64,000 nt of DNA from Gaoshiqia sp050178015 (lineage in GTDB: Bacteria; Bacteroidota; Bacteroidia; Bacteroidales; Prolixibacteraceae). Of this stretch, positions 16,822 to 26,070 are shown one piece after another (position 1 is the first letter of the stretch; each line of letters opens with the position of its first letter). The stretch is taken from the NCBI GenBank assembly GCA_050178015.1, contig JBFXGM010000020.1, positions 28,533-92,532 on the forward strand, in the 5' to 3' direction. The notes under the pieces are model-generated. The model did not search any database and was not told where the DNA came from. It was given only the letters and a program-made list of their open reading frames with translations. The position numbers and the translations under genes were made by a program.

Positions 16822-18723
16822 ATGAGAAAAGTATATATAAAAATTACGACTGCAGCAATCCTCCTGATAAGCCTGTTTACGGCCTGTTCACTGGAAGAAA
16901 CGAATCCTTCAACAGTAGATTTGGAGGTTGCTTATACAAGTCCGGAAGGATTTGAGAGCCTGGTAAACTATTGTTACGATGGCCTATATTATTTCTACGG
17001 AAAAATTGATGGTATCGGCGCCATGGAAATGGGTACCGACCTGTGGGTAAGCGAAAGCAAAGAATCAGGATTCACCTTGTACGACAGCAAAATGAATACT
17101 GAACTGGGGACTTTGAGGGTGATCTGGAACGGATTTTATGCCACCGTTAATTACTGCAACACAGCAATCTACTATGCCGACCTGGTTGAAGATTACTCGG
17201 AAGAAGAAAAGAATGCCAAAGTTGCTGAAGCTTATTTCCTGCGTGCCTGGAGCTACATGCACCTTGTAGAGCAATTTGGCGATGTTGTCCTGAGAACAGA
17301 ACCTTCATCAATAGCAGGAATTGACAATTACCCGACACGCAGCTCCGAACCGGAATTCTACGATCTGATCATCAGCGACCTGAAATTTGCCTGCCAACAT
17401 CTTCCGGTAAATCAAGGTGCAGAAAGAGGTCGTGTTGCCAAAAAAGCCGCTTATGGCATGTTGGCAAAAGCTTATCTGCAACGAACCCGTTTGGGCGAGG
17501 CCAATGCTACAGAATATGCAAAACTGGCCCTGGAAACAGCAAAAGAACTCATCGACAACCAGTCAGCATACGATTGTACATTGTTCACCAGCGACGACAC
17601 CAAATCGGGTTACTCCAAATTGTGGGATGGCCTGAACAACAAGAATAATAGCGAGTTCCTGTTCCTCGAAGCTGTCGATCATGAAGGATTCCTCAATCCT
17701 GACAAGGATAATCGCGGACGTACTCGCCAGTATTACCTGATGGACCTCAAAACCGTTGGGGCAGAATGGGGTACTACAGAGAAGAACTGTGCCTGGTACA
17801 GCCGGGCAAACGACCGGGGCTTCAAACCGACAAAGTATTTGATGACCGAAATCTTCGAGTCGGTGAAAGATCCTGCCGATACCCGCTTTGCAGAAACATT
17901 CTTTACCGAGTATTACAACTCCAGATGGAGTGATTATACCATCTCTCAATCATTGGTTGACAAATACGGAAAAGATCAATCACTGGTCGGACATGTCATT
18001 AAAAATACAGCCTGGACATATGATCCTGGCAATGATTATTATTTCGGACAAACATACTATAGAATGAATGCATCCGGGAATGTAAATATGGTGGATGAAG
18101 ACGGTAACGGATACCTCGATGGGTTATCGGTATTCACCCCAAACTATACTATTCCGGCTGAAGAAAAAGCGTTGTTGCCATTCCTGTGTGTTGACCCATC
18201 CGATATGTATGATGCGTCCGGCAAATGGGTGTCTGCCGAAACCAGCACGTTGGGTACTTACTACAAAGAATGTTATCCATCCATGCGCAAATTCTCATCG
18301 CTGTACTGGATTTACAACAACCAGAAATGGGAAGGCGATGTGCCCATCCTTCGCTTAGGCGAAGTTTACCTGATTGCTGCCGAAGCTGCCTTGCGTTACA
18401 ACAACGACCAGGCCACAGCTGCACAGTATGTAAACGCCATTCGTCAGCGTGCTGCCGTTACCAGCCGTGCAAGCGAGATGGCAGTTGCTCAAGGAGAAGT
18501 AGATCTTGACTTTGTGCTTGCCGAACGTGCCCGTGAATTAGCCGGTGAACAAACCCGCTGGTACGACCTGAAACGCTACGGTAAATTAACCACAGCGTAT
18601 CTTTCGGAAACCAACCCCGACATCACAACATTCGAACCTTCGAAACACACCGTTCGACCCATTCCGCAATCATTCCTGGATGCTATTGCCAATCCGGATG
18701 AGTTCGGCACAAACGGCTATTAG
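16822..18723 (+). CDS. SusD/RagB family outer-membrane lipoprotein
   Basis: A 633-residue surface glycan-binding lipoprotein that forms the lid on the SusC barrel. Lipobox LFTAC puts the acylated cysteine at residue 22. The N-terminal SusD-like region has the TPR helices (AKVAEAYFLRAWSYMHLVEQFGDV), and the C-terminal RagB/SusD domain has LRLGEVYLIAAEAALRYNN and a closing AERARELAGEQTRWYDLKRYGKL. It is somewhat longer than the usual 520-600 residues. Co-transcribed with susC (16-base gap). A bidirectional terminator follows. Confidence 0.95.
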   Translation: MRKVYIKITTAAILLISLFTACSLEETNPSTVDLEVAYTSPEGFESLVNYCYDGLYYFYGKIDGIGAMEMGTDLWVSESKESGFTLYDSKMNTELGTLRVIWNGFYATVNYCNTAIYYADLVEDYSEEEKNAKVAEAYFLRAWSYMHLVEQFGDVVLRTEPSSIAGIDNYPTRSSEPEFYDLIISDLKFACQHLPVNQGAERGRVAKKAAYGMLAKAYLQRTRLGEANATEYAKLALETAKELIDNQSAYDCTLFTSDDTKSGYSKLWDGLNNKNNSEFLFLEAVDHEGFLNPDKDNRGRTRQYYLMDLKTVGAEWGTTEKNCAWYSRANDRGFKPTKYLMTEIFESVKDPADTRFAETFFTEYYNSRWSDYTISQSLVDKYGKDQSLVGHVIKNTAWTYDPGNDYYFGQTYYRMNASGNVNMVDEDGNGYLDGLSVFTPNYTIPAEEKALLPFLCVDPSDMYDASGKWVSAETSTLGTYYKECYPSMRKFSSLYWIYNNQKWEGDVPILRLGEVYLIAAEAALRYNNDQATAAQYVNAIRQRAAVTSRASEMAVAQGEVDLDFVLAERARELAGEQTRWYDLKRYGKLTTAYLSETNPDITTFEPSKHTVRPIPQSFLDAIANPDEFGTNGY

Positions 18724-18745
18724 TTCATAAGTTTGATATATTAGA

Positions 18746-18784
18746 AAAGGCGATCCGTAAATTATTCGGGTCGCCTTTCTTTTT
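18746..18784. terminator. Bidirectional terminator between susD and GH95
   Basis: Stem AAAGGCGA-CCG / CGG-TCGCCTTT (18746-18778, one mismatch) with T-run 18780-18784 on the plus strand and an A-run on the other side. It separates the plus-strand SusCD operon from the convergent GH95 gene. Confidence 0.85.
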
Positions 18785-18799
18785 GGATTCAATTTCGTT

Positions 18800-21325
18800 T
18801 TAAATCGTCTTCACTTCCAATTTCTCACCGGCTGGTATTTCTACCTCGTACCGGTAATATGCTTTCTTGTTTTTGGGTTGAAGGTCGGGTGTTCCGGCAA
18901 CTTCCGGTTTGGGTACAGCTGTTGGTTCCATCAGCGGGTTAGGCAGGCTGGTCGCCGAAGCTTCAGCCAAATCAAGTTTCCACTCCGAGCGGATGAGGCA
19001 TTTACCGCCTAATGCTGAATGAATGGTGGCCGTTGCCAGTTTGCCGTCTTTCCAGTTCAGATCAACTTCAAAACCGCCCCGCGCTTTCAGTCCGGTAACC
19101 GAGCCTTCATCCCATTTGGCAGGCAGGGCCGGCAACAGATGGATTCCCCCGGCATGGCTTTGCAGCAACATTTCGGCAATACCGGCGGTAACGCCAAAGT
19201 TCCCGTCGATTTGGAAGGGAGGGTGCGCGTCGAGCATGTTTTTGTACATGCCACCGCCGCGGTGTTCTGTTTTCGGGCCGAAATCAATCGGAGTGAACAG
19301 GTTGTTGATGATTTTCAGCGCGTGATCGCCATCCAGCATGCGTGCCCACATATTGGTTTTCCAGCCCATCGACCAGCCGGTAGCCTCATCGCCTCGGCGC
19401 AACAGCGAGTTTTCCACTGCCGTAAACAGTTCGGGCGTATCCCACAAATTAATCTGGTTACCCGGATGAAAGCCGTACAAATGGCTCAGGTGGCGGTGGT
19501 GCGGGTCAACTTCCTCAAAATCCTCGTTCCACTCCATCAAAGTTCCTTTATCGTTTATCCTGAAGGGCTGCAATCTGCGAATCAAGCTATCCAACTCAAC
19601 CCGAAATTCGGGATCGGTTTCCAGTATTTTGGTCGCCTTCCGGCAATTATTCAGCAGTTCGTTGGTCATGGCCAGGTCGGCAGCGGGGCCGGCGCAAATA
19701 GCCACTTTGGCGCCGGTTTTCGGGTCGATAAACTGGTTTTCGGGCGAGGTGCCGAAAGCCGTTTCGTAGTAGCCCTTTTCATTTATTGCAAGGCGTCCGA
19801 TCACGAAGCGGGCAGCCCCTTTCATGGCCGGGTACATATCGGCCAGGAAGGCGCTGTCGCCGGTAAACAGGTAATGCTCCCAGGCATGGCTCAGCATCCA
19901 GACGCCGCCCATGCTCCAGTTGGCCCACATGGGATCGTCGTTGCCGCCTTGCCCGACAGGGGCGGCATGTCCCCAAATGTCGCCGTTGTGGTGGCTTGCC
20001 CAGCCATCGAGGTCGTAGTACGAACGGGCAACGGCTTCACCTTTTACCGCGTTGGTTTTTATCAGGCGCATCAGCGGTTCGGTCAGCTCGCCCAGATTAG
20101 TTGCTTCGGCGGGCCAGTAATTCATTTCAACATTAATATTTTGGGTGTAGTTGGCATTCCAGGGCGGTTGAATGGCCCGGCTCCAAATACCTTGCAGATT
20201 GGCGGCCTGGCTGCCCGGGCGCGAAGTCGAAATGAGCAGATAGCGCCCGTATTGGAACAACAGCGAAACCATGCCGGGGTCTTGGTTCTCGCGGAAAGCC
20301 AGGATGCGCTCGTCGGTGGGAAGGGTATCGGTTCCTGCCAACTGGCCCAGGTCGAGTTTCACCCGGTTAAACAGCGAATGGTAGTCGACCAGGTGTTTGC
20401 CTTTGAGGCTTTCCCAATTTTGAGTCGAAGCTTTTTCGAGCAGGCTGTCGGCAATCGCCGCGTAATCTTTTCCCTCAAAGCCGGGCGACTTAAACGGCCC
20501 GTTAAAACTGGTGGCGGCCGACAGCAAAATCAACGCTTCCTGTCCGTCATTCAACTCAATGCCCTCGTCCGAAACCATGACCTTAGCGCCGGGGGCAATC
20601 ACGCGCACATCAACCCGGGCCTTGATGCCTTCGCCGTCCCAGCCACCGTAGGTACGGGCTTCGTCGCCCTGTTTAAAGTAGTTCGGCAGAATATCTTCGT
20701 CGGCTTTGGCTACCAGGCTGTAAACGTTGCTTTCCGCCATCACCTGACAATTCACCAGGCTTTTCAGGCTTAGTTTGAAGTTGAGCGAGTCGGCTTTCGA
20801 GGCCGTCAGGCGAATGGCCATCACCTGGTCGGGAAAGCTGCTGAACAGCTCGCGGGTGTAGGTCACGCCGTTGTTGTCGTAGCTCACGGTAGCAATGGCA
20901 TCCGATAGATTCAGTTCGCGGCGGTAGTTCGTGTGATTGCGGTGATGGAGCGTCAGTTCCAAATCGGCCAGCGGCTGATAAGGCTGCGTGTAAGGTCCCT
21001 GAAGTTTACGCACCAGGGTGTTGGCCTCGGTGTATTTGCGCTCGCGTACCAGTTTGGCCACCTGTTCGGCAATACCGGCAACATCGGGGTTCGAGAAGTC
21101 GCGCGGGTGACCGGCCCAAAATTCGTCGTGATTCAGTTTGATGAGCTCGGTGTCGGTGCGGCCGTAAACCATGGCGCCAAAGCTGCCGTTGCCAATGGGA
21201 AGGGCTTCCATCCATTGTTCGGCGGGTTGTTGGTACCACAATTTTAAATCGTTGGTTTCTTTTGTTTGCTTGCAGGAAAATAAGAAAACCAGGGCCAAAA
21301 AGAAAATTGAGGTTGATTTGATCAT
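18800..21325 (-). CDS. Glycoside hydrolase family 95 (alpha-L-fucosidase / alpha-L-galactosidase type)
   Basis: An 841-residue lipoprotein (lipobox LFSC, Cys18). The N-terminal domain begins LWYQQPAEQWMEALPIGNGSFGAMVYGR, the hallmark of GH95, followed by the (alpha/alpha)6 catalytic domain with INVEMNYWPAEATNL and HHRHLSHLYGFHPGNQI, both conserved around the active site. GH95 enzymes remove alpha-1,2-L-fucose or, in some members, alpha-L-galactose; which applies here cannot be read. Pectin and xyloglucan side chains contain both sugars. It has its own candidate promoter and is separated from GH105 by a terminator, so it is probably a separate transcript. Confidence 0.93.
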   Translation of the reverse strand: MIKSTSIFFLALVFLFSCKQTKETNDLKLWYQQPAEQWMEALPIGNGSFGAMVYGRTDTELIKLNHDEFWAGHPRDFSNPDVAGIAEQVAKLVRERKYTEANTLVRKLQGPYTQPYQPLADLELTLHHRNHTNYRRELNLSDAIATVSYDNNGVTYTRELFSSFPDQVMAIRLTASKADSLNFKLSLKSLVNCQVMAESNVYSLVAKADEDILPNYFKQGDEARTYGGWDGEGIKARVDVRVIAPGAKVMVSDEGIELNDGQEALILLSAATSFNGPFKSPGFEGKDYAAIADSLLEKASTQNWESLKGKHLVDYHSLFNRVKLDLGQLAGTDTLPTDERILAFRENQDPGMVSLLFQYGRYLLISTSRPGSQAANLQGIWSRAIQPPWNANYTQNINVEMNYWPAEATNLGELTEPLMRLIKTNAVKGEAVARSYYDLDGWASHHNGDIWGHAAPVGQGGNDDPMWANWSMGGVWMLSHAWEHYLFTGDSAFLADMYPAMKGAARFVIGRLAINEKGYYETAFGTSPENQFIDPKTGAKVAICAGPAADLAMTNELLNNCRKATKILETDPEFRVELDSLIRRLQPFRINDKGTLMEWNEDFEEVDPHHRHLSHLYGFHPGNQINLWDTPELFTAVENSLLRRGDEATGWSMGWKTNMWARMLDGDHALKIINNLFTPIDFGPKTEHRGGGMYKNMLDAHPPFQIDGNFGVTAGIAEMLLQSHAGGIHLLPALPAKWDEGSVTGLKARGGFEVDLNWKDGKLATATIHSALGGKCLIRSEWKLDLAEASATSLPNPLMEPTAVPKPEVAGTPDLQPKNKKAYYRYEVEIPAGEKLEVKTI

Positions 21326-21347
21326 GATTAGTTGTATTAGTGAACCT

Positions 21348-21355
21348 CAAAAATA
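21348..21355 (-). promoter_or_regulatory. -7 promoter box of the GH95 gene
   Basis: On the minus strand TATTTTTG fits TAnnTTTG, 22 bases upstream of the ATG at 21325. No clear -33 TTG at the right distance. Confidence 0.45.
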
Positions 21356-21389
21356 AGTTCTTTTAAAAGCAGATGACAAGCAATTAGAT

Positions 21390-21432
21390 AAAAAAACAGG
21401 AGAAGAACCTTTTCACCAACGGTCCTTCTCCT
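21390..21432 (-). terminator. Terminator after the GH105 gene
   Basis: On the minus strand AGGAGAAGGACC and GGTTCTTCTCCT (21421-21432 and 21398-21409) form a 12-bp stem with one G-U pair, followed by a run of seven T. Confidence 0.85.
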
Positions 21433-21454
21433 TTCCTTGTAAAAAAACTGGGGT

Positions 21455-22576
21455 TTACCGGGCCATCTTATACACTTCGCTGGCGCCGAGCAAGAAGCAG
21501 CCCAGTCCATAATCTTCGAAGTCGGGCATGCTGGTGTTGGTCACCGGCTGGCCATCTTTCGGTTCCTTGCCCGTACCTTGCAGGTATCCCAGGAAGCCGT
21601 TTTCGTGAACTGCTTTTTGGGCCATGGCATTCCAAGCCTTTTGGATGACCGGTTTGTATTTGACTTCGTCAACCAGACCATTATTTACCGCCCAGGCCAT
21701 TCCGTAAACAAACAAAGCTGTTCCCGAAGTTTCAGGACCTTCGAAATGACCGGGATCGTGCAGGCTCACGCCCCAGAAACCATCTTCGCGTTGCAGCGGA
21801 ATCAGCGCTTCCAGCATTTGGAGCAGGGTGCTTTGGTATTCATCGCGATGCGGGTCGTTGGGGAGAATGTCGATCACGCGAACCAAGGCAGCCACCACCC
21901 AACCATTTCCTCGCGACCAGTAGCAATCTTCGCCATTGGGCTCGGTGTACGGGGGCAGAAAATCTTTATCGCGCCACCAAAGACTGTCTTCCGGGTTCCA
22001 CAATCCCTGGCTAACTTTCGTATCCATATACATGTCGTACATACGTTCCGAATAAGCGGTATCACCAGTCAGCACCGTAAGTTTTGCAAAAACCGGCATG
22101 CCCATTTGCAGGGCGTCAATCCAATCCCAGTCATCAATTTTATCGGTCACCATCATCGAATCGATGGAGGCCTTGATATCGCGGATGCGCACCGAGTCGG
22201 CCTCCATGTTATACAGGTCGATGTAGGTTTGTCCACAACATTGGTTGTCGGCATTTCGGGTCGTAACGCCATCGCGTAAGCCCCAGCTGTGCGCTTCACC
22301 CCACGAAACCGCATAGTCCAGATAGGCTGGCTCGGGTTTGATTTTGTACAGCTCCATCAATCCTTCGTAATAAACGGCCCGCGTCCAAATGTTGCTGGGG
22401 CGTTCGCGGTTGGTGACAATGCTTTTCCCGGTGTCGGGCCATTTGTCCATGAAGTATTGGTTGGTCAACACCATCTTGTCCAACACTTCCTGTTTGGTTG
22501 GAGATTTCTCCGTTGCGGTCTGACAGGCCGTGAACAGCACAGCCAACATCAGATAACTTAACATTGCTCTTCTCAT
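21455..22576 (-). CDS. GH105 unsaturated rhamnogalacturonyl hydrolase
   Basis: A 373-residue lipoprotein when started at ATG 22576 (MRRAMLSYLMLAVLFTAC, Cys18); longer in-frame starts add a polar stretch before the signal. The (alpha/alpha)6 barrel has the GH105 features RPSNIWTRAVYYEGLMEL, DDWDWIDALQMGMPVFAKL with the presumed catalytic Asp, and YWSRGNGWVVAALVRV. The family hydrolyses the 4,5-unsaturated galacturonosyl residue left at the non-reducing end by rhamnogalacturonan lyases, so it is the natural partner of the PL11 enzyme encoded just upstream (57-base gap). A terminator follows at 21390-21432. Confidence 0.93.
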   Translation of the reverse strand: MRRAMLSYLMLAVLFTACQTATEKSPTKQEVLDKMVLTNQYFMDKWPDTGKSIVTNRERPSNIWTRAVYYEGLMELYKIKPEPAYLDYAVSWGEAHSWGLRDGVTTRNADNQCCGQTYIDLYNMEADSVRIRDIKASIDSMMVTDKIDDWDWIDALQMGMPVFAKLTVLTGDTAYSERMYDMYMDTKVSQGLWNPEDSLWWRDKDFLPPYTEPNGEDCYWSRGNGWVVAALVRVIDILPNDPHRDEYQSTLLQMLEALIPLQREDGFWGVSLHDPGHFEGPETSGTALFVYGMAWAVNNGLVDEVKYKPVIQKAWNAMAQKAVHENGFLGYLQGTGKEPKDGQPVTNTSMPDFEDYGLGCFLLGASEVYKMAR

Positions 22577-22633
22577 TGTACTATTTGATTTTAAGTATTC
22601 AATCATCATTCATCAATCGCCAATCATCAGTCC

Positions 22634-25600
22634 CTAGTTTCCATCGGGTTTCAGTACGTCGGCAGCCGGGCTTTCTGGCCAGAAAAAGTTATCGAATGAA
22701 TCCGGCGCGGAAGGGTTAAAGCTGCTGAAATTATCGGCCACATAGCTTGCCAAATCCAGTTTCTGGTTCAATATTGCCTGTACGACACATTTTGCCAATT
22801 CGTACGCTCCATACGGGCTGAAGTGGGTGTCGTCGGCCAGCGACTTGTCCTGTCCGGGATAGGTATTGGCCGGATAGTGTACAAAAGCCTTTTTCGAATT
22901 TTCGGGGCCCAGTGCTTCATATAAAACTTTACTCATAGCATTCAGGTCGATTACCGGGACACCTTCAACTTTCCCCAATTGCCGCATGGCCTCGGGGTAA
23001 TCTTCGAGGGTGTTTATGATCTTGCCTTCTTCATCGAAACGACGGCGGTTGGTAGAAGTCACCAAAACCGGCTTGCCACCCTTTTTTCGTGCCTCGCTGA
23101 TAAAATAACGCAATTCGTCCTGATACGTGGTGAACGGTTCCACGTGGTTGCCGCCCGGCTTTTGGTCGTTGTGGGCAAATTCCATGAACAGGTAATCGCC
23201 GGGCTTCATCAGGGACAATATTTTTTGAAGGCGGTTTTCGCGCCGGAAAGCTTTCAGCGTTTCACCCGACTCAGCATAATTTGCCACCACGATTTCCGGC
23301 TTCAGAAAGCGTGGGAACATTTGCCCCCAGGAAGCCCAGGGCTCGTTTTCCTGGTCGGTTACCGTAGAGTTTCCGGCCAGAAAGATCACCGGCAGGTCAT
23401 TCGCTTCTTCAATCACGATGGAAGAAACGCAGGGTTTCGGGCCGTTGAATTCGAGGGTGAGACTGCTGTCCCAGTTCAGGTAAGTCATCTCGCGCGGTTT
23501 CCGGCGAATTTCCAGCGTGTCATTAATGCGCGGGCTACGCACGTCCACCACCATGGTTTTTTTAACGACTTCGCCTTTGGCAGTTTGAATATTTTCGAGC
23601 ATCAGCCGCCGCGATTCCGCTTTCACGGCTGTGCCCGCCGCCTCAACCGGACTGCCCAGTGTCAAAGTAATTTTGTAGCGCCCCTCGGGCAAGTCAACTT
23701 TAAAGTAGAAAGGCGTGTCCGAAGTGATCCAATCGCCGGTTGCATCGTCTCTTCCTTCCACCTTTTCTGCCTGAACCGGGTTGGCACTGATAATGCCAAA
23801 GCCTTTTTCAGGCGTATAACTATTTTTTTCACTAACCTGGGTGAAACCATTTTTTTCAGGCCCGTTCCCCAAATCAAATTTCCAGCTTGTTTGTTTGCTG
23901 CCGGTTGGCTGGTATTTTACCAAATCCAGCTCGGGGCGGATCGGTTTGTCCATCTCATCACCCATGTAAAATCCGGGATGAGGTGGCTGGTTGTAGGCCA
24001 CATTCTGCCAGGCAATGCTCAACCTGTAAATGGGGTCGTGCATCAGGGTAACCAAGCGGTGCTGCGTGGGCATGGTCGTGGTGTAAATCCGCAACGATTG
24101 GTTATCTTCTGTGCGCAAAACAACTTCCTCCCGCCAGTCGCCAAACAGGTCGGCGCTCAAGGCCGGCGTTGACTTGGAGCCGTTATTGCTCTGACAACCT
24201 TCGGCCACCAACAGGTTGGTGAGCGTTTCATTCTGCCAGTCCCACTTCATGATCCGGTTTCTGTCAAGCAGCTCGCGAAGCAAGTCACCATCCCACCACA
24301 CCGCAAAGTTGCAACTGCGTGGCGTTGTCTCCGAGATTTTCTCGCCTTGCGCATTCCACAAACCGCCGATGCCTGCTCCAAAAACCCAGCACTCGTTTCC
24401 AGGGTGGCGGGGATCGATGTTGAAGGAAACACCGCGGCCGGGCCCTTCTCCTTTATCACCACCCGAATCAGCTGCCTTTACTGATGGAACTTTCCAAAGA
24501 ATTTCACCCGTAGTTGCATCACGAAAGCTCATTCCGGCATCGTCAAAACGTTCCTGGATGGTAAAAACTTCCAAGCCGGGGCGCGAAGGGTCCAGATCCG
24601 AAAGATGCAGCGCATCGCCATGCCCCAGCCCCGTTGAATAAAGCCCCGTGCCGTCGCGGTCAATGGCCGCAGCTCCATAAATAATCTCATCGCAGCCATC
24701 GCCATCTACATCGCCTACACTCACGCTGTGATTGCCTTGCCCGCGATAAGCGCGATTGCCCGGGGTGCCGTCGTCACTGTCGAACAGCCAGCGTTGGGTC
24801 AGTTTTCCATCGTGCCAGTCGTAGGCCGCCAAAGTCGCCCGGGTGTAGTAGCCCCGGCACATGACGATCGACGGCCGTTCCCCGTCGAGATAAGCCACGC
24901 AAGCCAGGTATCGCTCGGAACGGTTGGCGTTGCCATCGCCCCAAATTTCTTTCATTTCGTTGGGTGCGGGATCTAATTTTGAAGGATGCCTTCCCGGTAC
25001 ATAAGGCACTGTGGCTAGAGCAGCGCCGGTCAACCCGTCGAAAACGGTGAGGTATTCCGGGCCACGGACAATGTGCCCCTGCTCATTGCGATGGTCAGCG
25101 TCGGGATCGCCAATCACTTTTCCGGTGCCATCAACGGTGCCGTCGGCAGTTTTCATCACCACTTCGGCGCGGCCATCGCCATCAAAATCATACACCAAAA
25201 ACTGGGTATAATGCGCGCCTTCGCGAATATTTTTGCCCAGGTTGATGCTCCACAATAAGGTTCCATCCAGTTTATAGGCGTGAAAGATAGGCTCATCGGT
25301 CATTCCGGCATGGCTGTTGTCGCGGCCCCGGCCCGTCATGTGAACCACCAGTTCGTAATGGCCATCGCCATCCAGATCGCCGGGAGCGATATCACCGGGC
25401 GAATACCGTTCGGGTGTTTGCAAGGGAATGGTGAGCCAGGGCTTCACTTCGTCGGTTCTTTCAAAATGAAACGATCCGTCTGTTTCTCCTTCCGTTCCGT
25501 TTAATACGGGTTTTACCTGGTACGTGTAGTTTCCGCCAGACAGTTCGGCGACGTCCATCAGCGAGGTCGCATCAGTTAGCGGGTTCTCATTCAACAGAAC

Positions 25601-25804
25601 TTCTTCACCGTTTTCAGACTGCCGAAAAACGTTAAACGCCACCGCCTCAGGATCGGAATGCAGCAGGCGCCAGCCTACAAACACACTGTCTTGACCTGCT
25701 TGCACAGCCACCAGCCCACGCGACAGATGCTCCATCTGGCGTTGGGCCGAAGCGGTTAAGCCAGAGAGCAAAAACAGGATTAGAAATAATTTTAAATTGG
25801 TCAT
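22634..25804 (-). CDS. Rhamnogalacturonan lyase (PL11) fused to rhamnogalacturonan acetylesterase (CE12)
   Basis: A 1056-residue secreted two-enzyme fusion. After a signal peptide (cleavage near ASA-Q21) the PL11 eight-bladed propeller spans about residues 22-630, with calcium-binding motifs DLDGDG (143-148), DFDGDG (206-211) and DVDGDG (364-369) typical of YesW-like lyases. A beta-sandwich, carbohydrate-binding-like linker domain follows (about 645-800). A SGNH/CE12 esterase occupies about 805-1015, with Ser813 in LAGNSTV, AHND (877-880) and the DxxH pair D991/H994. PL11 cleaves the rhamnose-galacturonate backbone by beta-elimination; CE12 removes O-acetyl groups from galacturonate. GH105 follows 57 bases downstream. 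Confidence 0.93.
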   Translation of the reverse strand: MTNLKLFLILFLLSGLTASAQRQMEHLSRGLVAVQAGQDSVFVGWRLLHSDPEAVAFNVFRQSENGEEVLLNENPLTDATSLMDVAELSGGNYTYQVKPVLNGTEGETDGSFHFERTDEVKPWLTIPLQTPERYSPGDIAPGDLDGDGHYELVVHMTGRGRDNSHAGMTDEPIFHAYKLDGTLLWSINLGKNIREGAHYTQFLVYDFDGDGRAEVVMKTADGTVDGTGKVIGDPDADHRNEQGHIVRGPEYLTVFDGLTGAALATVPYVPGRHPSKLDPAPNEMKEIWGDGNANRSERYLACVAYLDGERPSIVMCRGYYTRATLAAYDWHDGKLTQRWLFDSDDGTPGNRAYRGQGNHSVSVGDVDGDGCDEIIYGAAAIDRDGTGLYSTGLGHGDALHLSDLDPSRPGLEVFTIQERFDDAGMSFRDATTGEILWKVPSVKAADSGGDKGEGPGRGVSFNIDPRHPGNECWVFGAGIGGLWNAQGEKISETTPRSCNFAVWWDGDLLRELLDRNRIMKWDWQNETLTNLLVAEGCQSNNGSKSTPALSADLFGDWREEVVLRTEDNQSLRIYTTTMPTQHRLVTLMHDPIYRLSIAWQNVAYNQPPHPGFYMGDEMDKPIRPELDLVKYQPTGSKQTSWKFDLGNGPEKNGFTQVSEKNSYTPEKGFGIISANPVQAEKVEGRDDATGDWITSDTPFYFKVDLPEGRYKITLTLGSPVEAAGTAVKAESRRLMLENIQTAKGEVVKKTMVVDVRSPRINDTLEIRRKPREMTYLNWDSSLTLEFNGPKPCVSSIVIEEANDLPVIFLAGNSTVTDQENEPWASWGQMFPRFLKPEIVVANYAESGETLKAFRRENRLQKILSLMKPGDYLFMEFAHNDQKPGGNHVEPFTTYQDELRYFISEARKKGGKPVLVTSTNRRRFDEEGKIINTLEDYPEAMRQLGKVEGVPVIDLNAMSKVLYEALGPENSKKAFVHYPANTYPGQDKSLADDTHFSPYGAYELAKCVVQAILNQKLDLASYVADNFSSFNPSAPDSFDNFFWPESPAADVLKPDGN

Positions 25805-26059
25805 TGGTTATTGGATATTAGTTACTGGATTCTGGATCCTTGATTCTGGATTTCTGATACTGGATTCTGGATATTGAGACTGAATACCACACCTTCGCTT
25901 TCAAAATTTAGATGGATTCTTTTAATAAATTAAAATTCATAAAAACCACATAGGCACATAGGTAAAAAGTGAAATCAATACTCCCTTCTGGATTCCAGAT
26001 AACTGGAACTGAATACTGATCACTGGGACTGAATACTGATCACTGGGACTGAATACTGA
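25805..26059. repeat. Intergenic region with degenerate short repeats
   Basis: The 255-base gap between the PL11-CE12 and double-CE12 genes is rich in degenerate TACTGGATTCTGGAT-like words (25825-25880) and ends in the perfect 20-bp tandem repeat described separately. A word CCACATAGGCACATAGG near 25950 resembles short repeats common in Bacteroidota intergenic DNA. No gene was seen. Confidence 0.6.
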
Positions 26060-26070
26060 TCACTGGGACT
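26011..26070. repeat. Perfect 20-bp tandem repeat, three copies
   Basis: The unit GAATACTGATCACTGGGACT is repeated exactly at 26011-26030, 26031-26050 and 26051-26070, with a degenerate half-copy before it. The third copy runs into the end of the double-CE12 gene: its TGA stop (26060-26062, minus strand) lies within the repeat. Confidence 0.95.

Noticed and set aside
11589..18723. FecI/FecR/FecA-type iron-siderophore system
   Set aside because: A SusD partner follows the transporter, and the surrounding genes are all glycan enzymes, so glycan uptake is more likely than iron uptake.
19019..20773. 584-codon plus-strand open frame opposite GH95
   Set aside because: It is antisense to a clear GH95 gene; GC-rich coding DNA commonly leaves long antisense frames. 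No protein-like features of its own.
26011..26070. CRISPR array
   Set aside because: The 20-bp units are directly abutting with no spacers and there are no cas genes; it is a plain tandem repeat.
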